From an uncultured bacterium (GTDB taxonomy: Bacteria > Bacillota_I > Bacilli_A > RFN20 > CAG-826), in contig CASFZN010000021.1 of NCBI GenBank assembly GCA_949299195.1, positions 19,993 through 83,992 of the forward strand: 64,000 nt of DNA, read 5' to 3'. Positions 28,789-36,812 of the stretch are shown piece by piece (within the stretch, counting starts at the first letter, position 1; each line of letters opens with the position of its first letter). The notes beneath the pieces are model-generated. The model had not been told where the DNA came from, searched no databases, and worked only from the letters and a program-made list of their open reading frames with translations. The position numbers were made by a program, and so were the translations under genes.

Positions 28789-29472
28789 ATGGAAGAAACA
28801 ACAATTAATTTTTATTCTGATATAAAGAGTTATAGTAGGGGAGAAAAACTAAACAATATTATTAATTCAAAACTCCCTTCTTTAATGTTATACACTAAAG
28901 AAACTATGTCTTTAATTAAAAAATATAAAGACTTACTTAACTTAAATGAATTAAAATTAAATGAATATTATGAAGTTAACTTTATCTATATCTATATTTC
29001 TTTATATAGAATAAATACTATTGATGAACAAATAACTTTTTTAAAGAATAATATAGATTATATTGATAACTGGGCAATTGTTGATGCTACTTATGATCTA
29101 TTAAAAGAAAAAAGCATCAGAGTATCCAATATTTTCTTTAATTTTAATGAAGAGTTCTTAATTAGATACGCTTATGTTTCTTTATTAAAAGAAGCCAAAA
29201 ACAAAGAATTAACTATTTCTATGTTAAAATTAATCGAAAAAGAAACTAAAGACAATTTATACTACGTTAAAATGGGAGCTGGATGGCTTTTATCTTACTT
29301 ATTTATATATAATTTTGATGAAACGTATAACTATTTAAAAGAAAATTATACTTCTTTTAATGTTCCTATCATAAAGGTTGGAATTCAAAAAAGTATCGAT
29401 TCTTATCGAGTAAGCAACGAAAATAAAGAACTATTAAAAGAATTTAGAAAAATTATTAATGCTGTCAAGTAA
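28789..29472 (+). CDS. AlkD-like DNA alkylation repair protein
   Basis: A 227-residue all-helical protein of the HEAT-like DNA glycosylase family, which excises alkylated bases. Family-like segments are DNWAIVDATYDLL near 106, FLIRYAYVSLL near 130, and the tryptophan in KMGAGWLLSYLFIYNF. The start at 28789 (MEETTINFYSD) is preferred; an in-frame ATG at 28759 adds ten hydrophobic residues. No ribosome site is seen. It is the only repair gene on this strand here and lies at the left edge of the segment that appears inverted. Confidence 0.7.
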   Translation: MEETTINFYSDIKSYSRGEKLNNIINSKLPSLMLYTKETMSLIKKYKDLLNLNELKLNEYYEVNFIYIYISLYRINTIDEQITFLKNNIDYIDNWAIVDATYDLLKEKSIRVSNIFFNFNEEFLIRYAYVSLLKEAKNKELTISMLKLIEKETKDNLYYVKMGAGWLLSYLFIYNFDETYNYLKENYTSFNVPIIKVGIQKSIDSYRVSNENKELLKEFRKIINAVK

Positions 29473-29482
29473 TTTTACTTGA
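29463..29482 (+). other. Hairpin across the alkD-like stop codon
   Basis: A perfect 10-bp inverted repeat (TGTCAAGTAA with TTACTTGACA) containing the stop codon, without a T run. Its right arm overlaps the -35 box of the rpsP promoter, so it may slow read-through or act as an operator. Confidence 0.5.
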
Positions 29483-29508
29483 CACCACCATATAAAACTT
29501 ACTATAAT
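29479..29508 (+). promoter_or_regulatory. Sigma-A promoter of rpsP
   Basis: TTGACA (29479-29484) and TATAAT (29503-29508) are perfect hexamers separated by 18 bases, ending 65 bases before the rpsP start. Confidence 0.8.
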
Positions 29509-29573
29509 TATCAAGGTTTATGAAAAGATAAACTTTTTACTAAGTTATTTATATTTAAAAGGAGAATTTTAAA

Positions 29574-30119
29574 ATGGCTGTAAAAATTAGATTAACAAGA
29601 ATTGGTAGACATAAAGATCCAATCTATAGAATCGTTGCTGCTGATCATAAATATGCAAGAGATGGCAGATACATCGAACAAGTTGGTTACTATGATCCAT
29701 CAAAAGGTATTGAAAACGCAACTTTAGAAGAAGAAAAAGTCTTAAAATGGTTAAGCGAAGGTGCTCAATATAGCGATACCATCAAAGCTATCTTAAGTGC
29801 AAAAGGCTTAATTAAAAAGGCTAAAGAAACTAAAGACGAAGGCGAAAAGAAAGAAAAAGTCGTCAAAACCGGAAGCGGTAAAAAAGTTTCTAAGAAAAAA
29901 TTAGAAAGCAAAAAAGCAAAAGCTGAAGCTAAAAAAGTTAAAGCTGAAAACTTAAAGAAAGTTGAAGAAAGAAAAGCTTTAGCTGCTAAGAAAAAGGCTG
30001 AAGAGGAAGCTGCTTTAAAAGCTGCTGAAGAAGCTGCAGCTAAAGAAGCTGAACAAGCAACTGCTGCTAGCGAAGAAGCTACACCAGTCGCTGAAGAAAC
30101 AACTACACCAAACGAATAA
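29574..30119 (+). CDS. rpsP: Ribosomal protein S16 with Lys/Ala/Glu tail
   Basis: The first 80 residues are a normal S16 (KIRLTRIGRHKDPIYRIV, RDGRYIEQVGYYDPS). The remaining 100 residues are a low-complexity tail rich in Lys, Ala and Glu, likely helical, ending in threonine- and glutamate-rich sequence. Usual S16 is 80-95 residues. The tail resembles the S2 tail in composition. AAAAGGAG lies 9 to 10 bases before the ATG. Confidence 0.96.
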   Translation: MAVKIRLTRIGRHKDPIYRIVAADHKYARDGRYIEQVGYYDPSKGIENATLEEEKVLKWLSEGAQYSDTIKAILSAKGLIKKAKETKDEGEKKEKVVKTGSGKKVSKKKLESKKAKAEAKKVKAENLKKVEERKALAAKKKAEEEAALKAAEEAAAKEAEQATAASEEATPVAEETTTPNE

Positions 30120-30173
30120 TTTAATTCTAATTAATAAAATTAGTATTATATTACTATTATAAGGAGAGAACAC

Positions 30174-30428
30174 ATGGATTATATTTCCTTAATTCGTTTT
30201 ATTGTCGAACCTTTTGTTGAAAATCCTGAATCATTATTAATTAGAGAATTATCAAATGAAGGTAAGGATGTAACAATTCTTATCTGCAGCGAAAATAGCG
30301 ATACTGCAAAACTTATTGGTAAAAAAGGCTGTGTTGCTAACGCTATTAGAGAAATTGTTTCTATCGCAGGTAAATTAGAAAATAAAAGAGTTCATATCAA
30401 ATTCGAATCATTCGAAGAAGATAAGTAA
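30174..30428 (+). CDS. khpA: KH-domain RNA-binding protein KhpA (YlqC)
   Basis: An 84-residue single KH domain with the RNA-contact loop IGKKGCVANAIR (GxxG) near 46. KhpA works with KhpB/EloR on RNAs linked to cell elongation in other Bacillota. The start follows TAAGGAG. In Bacillus the order is rpsP-khpA-ylqD-rimM; ylqD is missing here and a foreign-looking patch precedes rimM. Confidence 0.93.
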   Translation: MDYISLIRFIVEPFVENPESLLIRELSNEGKDVTILICSENSDTAKLIGKKGCVANAIREIVSIAGKLENKRVHIKFESFEEDK

Positions 30429-30440
30429 TAACTAGAACTA

Positions 30441-30476
30441 AAAAAGGAGAAGCCTTCTGCTTCTCCTTTTTCTTTT
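30441..30476 (+). terminator. Terminator of rpsP-khpA
   Basis: A 12-bp stem (AAAAAGGAGAAG with CTTCTCCTTTTT), a 7-base loop and a T-rich end. It cuts khpA off from rimM. Confidence 0.88.
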
Positions 30477-30494
30477 GCCATCAAACTACTAATT

Positions 30495-30525
30495 AACTAC
30501 TAGAAAACTACTAGATATCTACCAG
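30495..30525. repeat. 31-base repeat, copy 1
   Basis: Built from AACTACTAG-like units. It matches 55532-55562 in 29 of 31 bases by eye. It lies between the khpA terminator and the DUF362 stop codon. Confidence 0.65.
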
Positions 30526-30545
30526 AGGGGTTTATAGGTACCTAC

Positions 30546-31427
30546 CTATTCTATTTCAATTAATTCGTAATCTTTATTACCAAATCCTAATAAAGCACTA
30601 GCATCAATTGTATGAGTACCATTTAAACTGTTAACTCTTTCTAAAACGATATTTTTCCCATTATCATCGCTATTTTCGACTAAATCCATACATGCTCTAT
30701 CAATAGCAACTGGATCTAAAGAAGCTAAAATTCCAATATCTTTCATACAAGGAGGTGCTGCTTCTCCATCACAATCACAATCTTTAGAGATATTAACCAT
30801 ACAGTTAATATACGCAATCTTTCCGTTAAAATGTTTATGAACACTACTAGCAGCATCAGCCATTGCTTCTAAAAAGCGGTCTTGTTCAGGCAAATTATCA
30901 AATAAAATGGTTTGATCAGTAGTTTTACCTGCGGTATGTATCCAAGTTTTACCCTCACTTGAAGCAAAACCTATAGACAATTGTTTTAAGGCACCGCCAT
31001 ATCCGCCCATAGCATGACCTTTAAAATGCGATAAAACTAAACATGAATCATATTTTAAAATGTCTCTTCCGACATAATTTTCTTTAATTATTTTTCCATT
31101 AGGAATCTCAAAAGCTATATAACCATATTCATCCAATAAGTCTACTTTAAATGTACCAGTCCAACCGTGTTCGTCTAATAATTTAAGATGTTTGTCACTA
31201 TGATTTCGAGCTCCTTCATAAGCAGTATTACATTCGACTACTACACCATTTAAATAATCAACTATTGGTTTAACAAATTCTGGTTTTAAGTAATTTTTGT
31301 TACCTTTTTCTCCAGAATGTAACTTAACCGCGACTTTACCTTCTAGTTTAATTCCTAGTGCTTCATAAACTTTGATTAAAGATTCAGGTTCAACCTTCCT
31401 TATTATATATACTTTGCTTTTGGTCAT
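30546..31427 (-). CDS. DUF362 domain protein
   Basis: A 293-residue protein of the DUF362 family, often found with iron-sulfur proteins; the activity is not established. Family segments are VAVKLHSGEKGNKNYLKPE, VVVECNTAYEGAR, LSHFKGHAMGGYGGALKQL and a cysteine-rich stretch CMVNISKDCDCDGEAAPPC at about 210-230 that could bind metal. The separate ferredoxin domain of many relatives is absent. It starts with ATG after GGAGGAAATA. It heads a minus-strand redox patch with flavodoxin and aldo/keto reductase genes. Confidence 0.85.
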   Translation of the reverse strand: MTKSKVYIIRKVEPESLIKVYEALGIKLEGKVAVKLHSGEKGNKNYLKPEFVKPIVDYLNGVVVECNTAYEGARNHSDKHLKLLDEHGWTGTFKVDLLDEYGYIAFEIPNGKIIKENYVGRDILKYDSCLVLSHFKGHAMGGYGGALKQLSIGFASSEGKTWIHTAGKTTDQTILFDNLPEQDRFLEAMADAASSVHKHFNGKIAYINCMVNISKDCDCDGEAAPPCMKDIGILASLDPVAIDRACMDLVENSDDNGKNIVLERVNSLNGTHTIDASALLGFGNKDYELIEIE

Positions 31428-31496
31428 ATTATTTCCTCCAAAATTATCTTTATTAAATTCATTTTAAACTTTTTTTGAAAGATTAAAACTTACTAT

Positions 31497-32190
31497 TTAA
31501 GAGTTAAAATCGATATTTAAACTATCAATCCATTCAATAATCAAGCTTTCGTTTGCTCTTGAAGAAAACCTATGATTTCCTATCCAATTGGCTTCTGGAG
31601 CTAATTCAATTTTACTCTCAGTAGAATATTGAGAAGCCGAACTTGTTCCAAAAGGAATTATATTTTTACCTTCAAAATCATTATTTCTTAAAAACTCATC
31701 TACAACCCGCGAAGGTTCTCTCCACCAAACAGGAAATCCTAATAATATATTTTCCTCTTCATCAAATCCCTCAAACGAAGTATTGACGAGTTCAACAACT
31801 CTATTTGGATCCTCGTGTTCTTCGAAAACTCTGCTATTTTCATTATTATAATTTAAATCTTCGCTTGTATAAGGATCTACTGGCTCTAATCCATATAAAG
31901 GAGAACCGATATAATTTCCAATGATATTTGCCACCCTTTCTGTATTTTCTGTAGCAGGAAAAATAGACGATAATCGCATCATTTTCTCCACTTGGTTCTT
32001 CAACAGGTGGGTCTTCTTCTGGTGGTTCTTCAATAGTTGGTTCCTATTCTTCTGGAGGATTTTCCACCGGAGGCTCAATAGGAACTTCTTGCAAAGGATC
32101 GTTTTCTGGAGGAATTTCTACTTGAGAATTAGAACAGCCAACTAAAATTAATAAAGATAATAAAGTTAATACTTTAATTGTTCTTTTCAT
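31497..32190 (-). pseudogene. Lipoprotein-flavodoxin gene, broken
   Basis: The ATG at 32190 opens a lipoprotein signal (MKRTIKVLTLLSLLILVGCS, lipobox LVGC, Cys19) followed by a proline- and glutamate-rich spacer. An in-frame TAG (about 32046-32048) interrupts the spacer. The frame then continues to VYFS, where a one-base change shifts the rest (ATENTERVANIIGNYIG) into another frame to the stop at 31497. The flavodoxin part is complete, with FPVWWREP and FGTSSASQYS loops. It was probably a surface-anchored flavodoxin, now a pseudogene with at least two lesions. Confidence 0.8.
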
Positions 32191-32226
32191 GTTAAAACCT
32201 CTCTATTTTTTTAATAATTACTTATT

Positions 32227-33081
32227 TTAAGTGTTTCTTTCTTCCAATAATTGCCCAAACCATTCAATAATTGCAGGATCTTGATGAGAGAAAAATAAAG
32301 AATTATTAGTATCTAAGGCTTTAATTTTTTCCATATCCTCACCATCCAATTCAAAATCCCATATATTTTCGTTTTCAACTATTCTTTCTTCATGAACTGA
32401 TTTTGCTAAAGAAACAATATCTCTTTGATAAAGCCATCTTAATATAACTTGAGCGACACTTTTATTATATTTCTTACCAATTTGAGATAAGACTTCATTA
32501 TTAAACATGTCGTTTCTTCCTTCTCCAAAAGGAGCCCAAGCTCCTAAAATAACCCCGTATTTTTCGGCCCATTTTTTATCTTCTATTCTTTGATGAAATG
32601 GGTTAATTTCAATTTGATTAACCATCGGTTTTATTTTAGAAAATTTACAGATATCTACTAATCTATCTGGATAAAAGTTAGAAACTCCAATCGCCTTAAC
32701 CTTACCTTCTTCATAAAGTTTTTCTAAATCTCTCCACGCTCCATAATAATCAGCGATTGGTTGATGAAGTAAAATTAAATCAATATAATCGGTTTTTAAT
32801 TTTCTTATCGATTCAATAACTGAATCATAGGTTTTACCTTCTCCATAATGTTCAATCCAGACTTTTGTAGTTAAAAAGATCTCTTCTCTTTTAACTTCAC
32901 TTTCATTTAAAGCATCACCAACTTCACTTTCATTAAAATAAGATTGAGCAGTATCAATATGGCGATATCCAGCTTTAAGTGCTGCTAAAACACTTCTTTT
33001 GCAGTCTTCTTTACTAACTTGATAAACTCCAAATCCATTTGCAGGAATAAATATTCCATTACTTAATTTAAAGCCTTCCAT
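32227..33081 (-). CDS. Aldo/keto reductase
   Basis: NADPH-dependent carbonyl reductase, 284 residues, TIM barrel. The catalytic tetrad is visible: Asp and Tyr in HIDTAQSYFNE (about 42-50), Lys in LTTKVW and His in ILLHQP. The cofactor segments AIGVSNFYPDRL and SLAKSVHEERIVEN are close to family norms (lysine of the IPKS-type loop kept as AKS). The substrate is unknown. It is intact between two broken flavodoxin genes, and its start overlaps the region just after the second. Confidence 0.92.
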   Translation of the reverse strand: MEGFKLSNGIFIPANGFGVYQVSKEDCKRSVLAALKAGYRHIDTAQSYFNESEVGDALNESEVKREEIFLTTKVWIEHYGEGKTYDSVIESIRKLKTDYIDLILLHQPIADYYGAWRDLEKLYEEGKVKAIGVSNFYPDRLVDICKFSKIKPMVNQIEINPFHQRIEDKKWAEKYGVILGAWAPFGEGRNDMFNNEVLSQIGKKYNKSVAQVILRWLYQRDIVSLAKSVHEERIVENENIWDFELDGEDMEKIKALDTNNSLFFSHQDPAIIEWFGQLLEERNT

Positions 33082-33082
33082 A

Positions 33083-33560
33083 CTATTTATTATCTCCTTT
33101 TAAATAAGAAATATGTTCCTCTTCACTTTTATTAAATAATCCTTCAACATAAGTGATATTTGGATCTACCTTATTAAAATCATTTAATGAATTGACCATA
33201 TATTGATGATCATTAGTGTAACTATTTGCAAAAAATATTACCCTTCCTTTATATCCTTTTATTTTTGTTATAAAGGTAGCGATAACTAAAGGAAATGTAT
33301 ACCACCAAATAGGGAAAAATAATAAGATTTCATCGTTATTTTCTTTAATTTTGTTATAGTCTATATCATCCTTACTTTTCAGGATATAAACACTTCTCAT
33401 ATTCTTCTTTTGCCTCAATATATGCACAAGTATTATAATCACTTGAATAGGGCACTTTTTTATCAATTCGATCGATATCATAATTAAATTCCTTATTAAT
33501 AGCTTCAACTAAATGTTTAGTGTTATTAGAATATGTAAAATAAATAATTGCTCTTTTTAT
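33083..33560 (-). pseudogene. Flavodoxin gene, broken
   Basis: From 33560 the minus strand reads KRAIIYFTYSNNTKHLVEAI and continues to YPEK and a stop near 33380; the following residues lie in another frame (KSKDDIDYNKIKENNDEIL, then FFPIWWYTFPLVIATF) to 33083. The expected first codon is ATA, not ATG, after TAGGAGT. The lost start and the shift mark a pseudogene of a flavodoxin about 160 residues long. Confidence 0.75.
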
Positions 33561-33634
33561 AATTAATTTTTATTACTCCTACACCAATATTTTAAAAATA
33601 ATAATAAAAATTAACTATTTCTATCTTGTTAAAA

Positions 33635-33659
33635 AGGTATTAACGCGTGGTTAATACCT
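33635..33659. promoter_or_regulatory. Inverted repeat between divergent genes, candidate operator
   Basis: AGGTATTAAC and GTTAATACCT form a 10-bp inverted repeat around 5 bases. It lies between the broken flavodoxin gene and rimM, overlapping a possible rimM -35 (TTAATA, 17 bases before TATAAT at 33674-33679). On the minus strand TTTT follows, so it could also act as a terminator for leftward transcripts. The half AGGTATTAA recurs in the fakA leader. Confidence 0.45.
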
Positions 33660-33742
33660 ACTTTCATTTAATATATAATCTGACTTTAAAATAATGTAAA
33701 ATAAGTACTTGAAATAAGAATATAAAAAAGAAAGTAAAGAGT

Positions 33743-34282
33743 ATGGAATATTTAAAAGTAGCAAAATTATTAAAAGCCCATGGATTAAAAGGCGAAGTAA
33801 GAGTTTATACTACCTCTTCTTTTAAAGATTTAAGATATAAGAAAAATAATAAGTTATACATTCAACTTAATCCTGATAATAATGAAGAACTTAAAGAAGT
33901 AACTATTAAATCCTTTAAAAAAAAGGAAGGTAATATTGATATTTTAAGTTTTAATGAGATTAATGATGTTAATGAAATTGAGAAATATTTAAATAAAGAC
34001 ATTTTAGTTATAAAGGATGAAAAAATCTTAGATAAGAATATGTATTTTTTTAGCGATTTAATCGGATTAAAAGCTTATTCTAATGATAATAAAGAAAAAG
34101 TGATCGGAGAAATAATAGACGTAAAAGAATTTAACTCTAATATTTCTTTAATTTTAAAATTAAGTGAAGAATATAAAAATAAAATCATTAATATCCCATT
34201 TAATGACTATTTTGTTCTTGATATCGATTTAATAAATAAATCAATACTTATCAATGTTATCGAAGGATTATTAGATATTTAA
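33743..34282 (+). CDS. rimM: 16S rRNA processing protein RimM
   Basis: Assists 30S head assembly by binding S19. 179 residues. The N-terminal barrel has LKVAKLLKAHGLKGEVRVYT at about 3-22, and a PRC-type barrel follows with FSDLIGLKAY and the C-terminal INIPFNDYFVLDID. It is paired with trmD as in most bacteria, but it is separated from khpA by the minus-strand redox patch. Confidence 0.94.
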   Translation: MEYLKVAKLLKAHGLKGEVRVYTTSSFKDLRYKKNNKLYIQLNPDNNEELKEVTIKSFKKKEGNIDILSFNEINDVNEIEKYLNKDILVIKDEKILDKNMYFFSDLIGLKAYSNDNKEKVIGEIIDVKEFNSNISLILKLSEEYKNKIINIPFNDYFVLDIDLINKSILINVIEGLLDI

Positions 34283-34308
34283 TTATTACTATTATTAATA
34301 TTAATATT

Positions 34309-35109
34309 ATGGAAAAAACTAAAAAAATAACAATCTTAACCGCAATACCAGACTTTTTCGATTCTTTTTTAAATACTTCAATTATTAAAAGGGCAATTGC
34401 TAAAAAGTTAGTAGAAATAAAAATCATTAATATTAGAGATTATACCCTTGATAAACATCATCGAATTGATTCTCATCCAATCGGAGGAGGAGCGGGGTTA
34501 ATTTTAAAATGTCAGCCAATTGTTGATGCTTTAAATGATAATTCTACTCTTAATTCCTTAAAAATAATCACTTCTCCTAGAGGTAAAACTTTTACTCAAA
34601 CTGATGCGATAAATATTTCAAAAAATAATGATGAAATCGTTATTTTATGTGGTCACTATGAAGGAATTGATGAAAGAGTATTTAAATATTTTGATATTGA
34701 ATATTCTATTGGAGATTATATTTTGACTGGAGGAGAAATCCCTTCTTTAGTAATTATGGATTCAGTTATTAGACTTATTGAAGGAGTAATTAGTGAAGAC
34801 TCAATAAAAGAAGAAACATTCAATTCATCATTAGTTGAATATCCTCAATATACTCTCCCATATAACTTTAATAACGATTATATTCCTGATATTTTATTTT
34901 CAGGTAATCATGAAGCGATTAAAAAATATAACTTAAAAAAATCTTTAGAATATACCCTTAAATATCGTCCTGATTTATTAAAAAATTATGAATTTAATAA
35001 AGAGGAAAAGAAATTACTTAAAGAATTAGAAAGTAGTGAAACTCCTAAATGGGAAATAGATGCTATCGAAAAAGGAAAAAAATTTATAAAATCAAAAAAA
35101 GACGAATAA
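34309..35109 (+). CDS. trmD: tRNA (guanine-37-N1) methyltransferase
   Basis: Makes m1G37 next to the anticodon and so prevents frameshifting. 266 residues with the SAM trefoil knot: VILCGHYEGIDERV near 110 and YSIGDYILTGGEIPSLV near 130. The N-terminal TILTAIPDFFDSFL and DKHHRIDSHPIGGGAG are intact. The stop lies in the loop of a bidirectional terminator shared with ffh. Confidence 0.96.
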   Translation: MEKTKKITILTAIPDFFDSFLNTSIIKRAIAKKLVEIKIINIRDYTLDKHHRIDSHPIGGGAGLILKCQPIVDALNDNSTLNSLKIITSPRGKTFTQTDAINISKNNDEIVILCGHYEGIDERVFKYFDIEYSIGDYILTGGEIPSLVIMDSVIRLIEGVISEDSIKEETFNSSLVEYPQYTLPYNFNNDYIPDILFSGNHEAIKKYNLKKSLEYTLKYRPDLLKNYEFNKEEKKLLKELESSETPKWEIDAIEKGKKFIKSKKDE

Positions 35110-35123
35110 TATCGTCTTTTTTT
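35094..35123. terminator. Bidirectional terminator between trmD and ffh
   Basis: Seven A, GACGA, a 6-base loop, TCGTC and seven T form a 12-bp stem with a T run on either strand. Confidence 0.88.
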
Positions 35124-35124
35124 A

Positions 35125-36471
35125 TTATTTAAACATATTGTTAAATCCGCCACCCATAGGAGGAAATTTTCCATTTCTTCCTTTCATCTTTTTCATCATT
35201 TCTTTCATTTGTTCATATTTTTTGATGACTTTATTAACATCGGCATTAGTTTTACCACATCCTTTAGCAATTCTAACCTTTCGAGAATTTTTTAAAATCG
35301 CAGGGTTCATTCTTTCTTCAGGAGTCATCGAATTGATGATGACTTCAAACTCTTTCATTTCTTTATTTAATTTTTCTTCTTGTTCATCAGTAATCTTTGG
35401 CATTCCAGGAATAAATTTTAATAAAGATTGAACACTCCCTAACTTTTGAACTTGTTTCATTTGATCAAGCATATCTAAAAGAGTAAAGTCATTACTCATC
35501 ATCTTTTTAACTGATTTTTCTGCTTCTTTCTCATCAATTTGAGAGCTCACTTTTTCAACAAAAGTTAAAACATCTCCCATTCCTAAAATTCTTGAAGCCA
35601 TTCTATCTGGATAGAAAATATCTAAATCTTGAATCTTTTCTCCAACGCCAGAAAATTTAATTCCAAGTCCAGTAGCACTAGCAATAGATAAAGCAGCACC
35701 GCCTCTAGAATCAGAATCAAGTTTTGACATAATTACACCAGTTAAAGATATTTTTTCATTAAAAGATTTAGTAACATTTAAAGCTTCTTGACCCGATAAA
35801 GCATCTACTACAATTAATTTTTCATCGATCGGTATCGAATTATTAATATTATTTAATTCATCCATTAATTCTTCATCAATCGATAATCTACCAGCAGTAT
35901 CGATAATTAAACAATCATATAATCCTAGTTTTGCTTCTTCATAAGCTTTTTGAGCAATTTCAACAGGACTTACTTCAGTTCCAAGTGAAAAACAATCTAC
36001 ATTTATCGAATTTGCTAATTCTTTAAGTTGATCAATAGCAGCTAAACGATAGGTATCACAAGCTGCTAAAAGCACCTTTTTGTTAAGCTTGTTTTTCATT
36101 AAATATGCAAGTTTTGCTGCAGTTGTAGTTTTACCACTACCTTGAAGACCAACAAGCATGATAGTTGTAACTTTATTATTGTTATAAGTAATCTCGCTTT
36201 TTCCACTACCTAAAAGATTAGTTAATTCTTCTTTAACAATTTTAATAACCATTTCGCTTGGATTAAGTTCTTTATAAACATCCATTCCAATACATTTATT
36301 TTTGATGGTTTCAATAAATTCTTTAACAACTTTAAAATTAACATCCGCTTCTAAAAGAGCCATTCTTATCTCTTTTAAAATTGAATCCATATTTGATTCA
36401 GTTAATTGATGTTCACCTTTAATTCTTTTGATAATTTTTGAAAATTTTTCGCTTAATGCTTCAAATGCCAT
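35125..36471 (-). CDS. ffh: Signal recognition particle protein
   Basis: Binds signal sequences and SRP RNA and delivers ribosomes to FtsY. The N domain is at 1-90, the G domain has GLQGSGKTTTAAKLA near 108, DTAGRL near 190 and SKLDSDSRGGAALS near 245, and the methionine-rich M domain ends in MGGGFNNMFK. The ATG at 36471 (MAFEALSEKF) is preferred; a TTG two codons upstream would give 450 residues. It overlaps closely with ylxM, so translation is likely coupled. Confidence 0.96.
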   Translation of the reverse strand: MAFEALSEKFSKIIKRIKGEHQLTESNMDSILKEIRMALLEADVNFKVVKEFIETIKNKCIGMDVYKELNPSEMVIKIVKEELTNLLGSGKSEITYNNNKVTTIMLVGLQGSGKTTTAAKLAYLMKNKLNKKVLLAACDTYRLAAIDQLKELANSINVDCFSLGTEVSPVEIAQKAYEEAKLGLYDCLIIDTAGRLSIDEELMDELNNINNSIPIDEKLIVVDALSGQEALNVTKSFNEKISLTGVIMSKLDSDSRGGAALSIASATGLGIKFSGVGEKIQDLDIFYPDRMASRILGMGDVLTFVEKVSSQIDEKEAEKSVKKMMSNDFTLLDMLDQMKQVQKLGSVQSLLKFIPGMPKITDEQEEKLNKEMKEFEVIINSMTPEERMNPAILKNSRKVRIAKGCGKTNADVNKVIKKYEQMKEMMKKMKGRNGKFPPMGGGFNNMFK

Positions 36472-36477
36472 AGTCAA

Positions 36478-36801
36478 TTACTCTCTTTCTTCATCTCTTA
36501 ATATCTTTAAAATGTTTTCTTTATTAAATTTTATATCTTCTAAAGTTTCAATCTTTTTAATTCTTTCTTCAAACTTTAACTTTTCTTCATATTCTTCGAG
36601 TTTTTTTACACTTTTATTAAGTGAATCTAATACTGCGCTTCTAGAAATATTTTCTAAATCACTAATTTCGGTCAAAGAAAGATTATAAAAATAATACTTC
36701 TCTAAAATATCTTTTTGCTTTGAAGTAAGAAGTTCTCCATATAAATCATAAAGGATAGTAACCTTATCTATTTTATCTAATAAAGATTCGTTCTTTTTCA
36801 T
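36478..36801 (-). CDS. ylxM: YlxM-like helix-turn-helix protein
   Basis: A 107-residue protein next to ffh, the standard place of YlxM, an accessory factor that stimulates SRP GTPase cycling in streptococci. LTSKQKDILEKYYFYNLSLT and EISRSAVLDSLNKSVKKLEE-like residues form a sigma-70-region-4-type helix-turn-helix. It starts 11 bases after ftsY. Confidence 0.88.
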   Translation of the reverse strand: MKKNESLLDKIDKVTILYDLYGELLTSKQKDILEKYYFYNLSLTEISDLENISRSAVLDSLNKSVKKLEEYEEKLKFEERIKKIETLEDIKFNKENILKILRDEERE

Positions 36802-36812
36802 ACTATTTTAAA

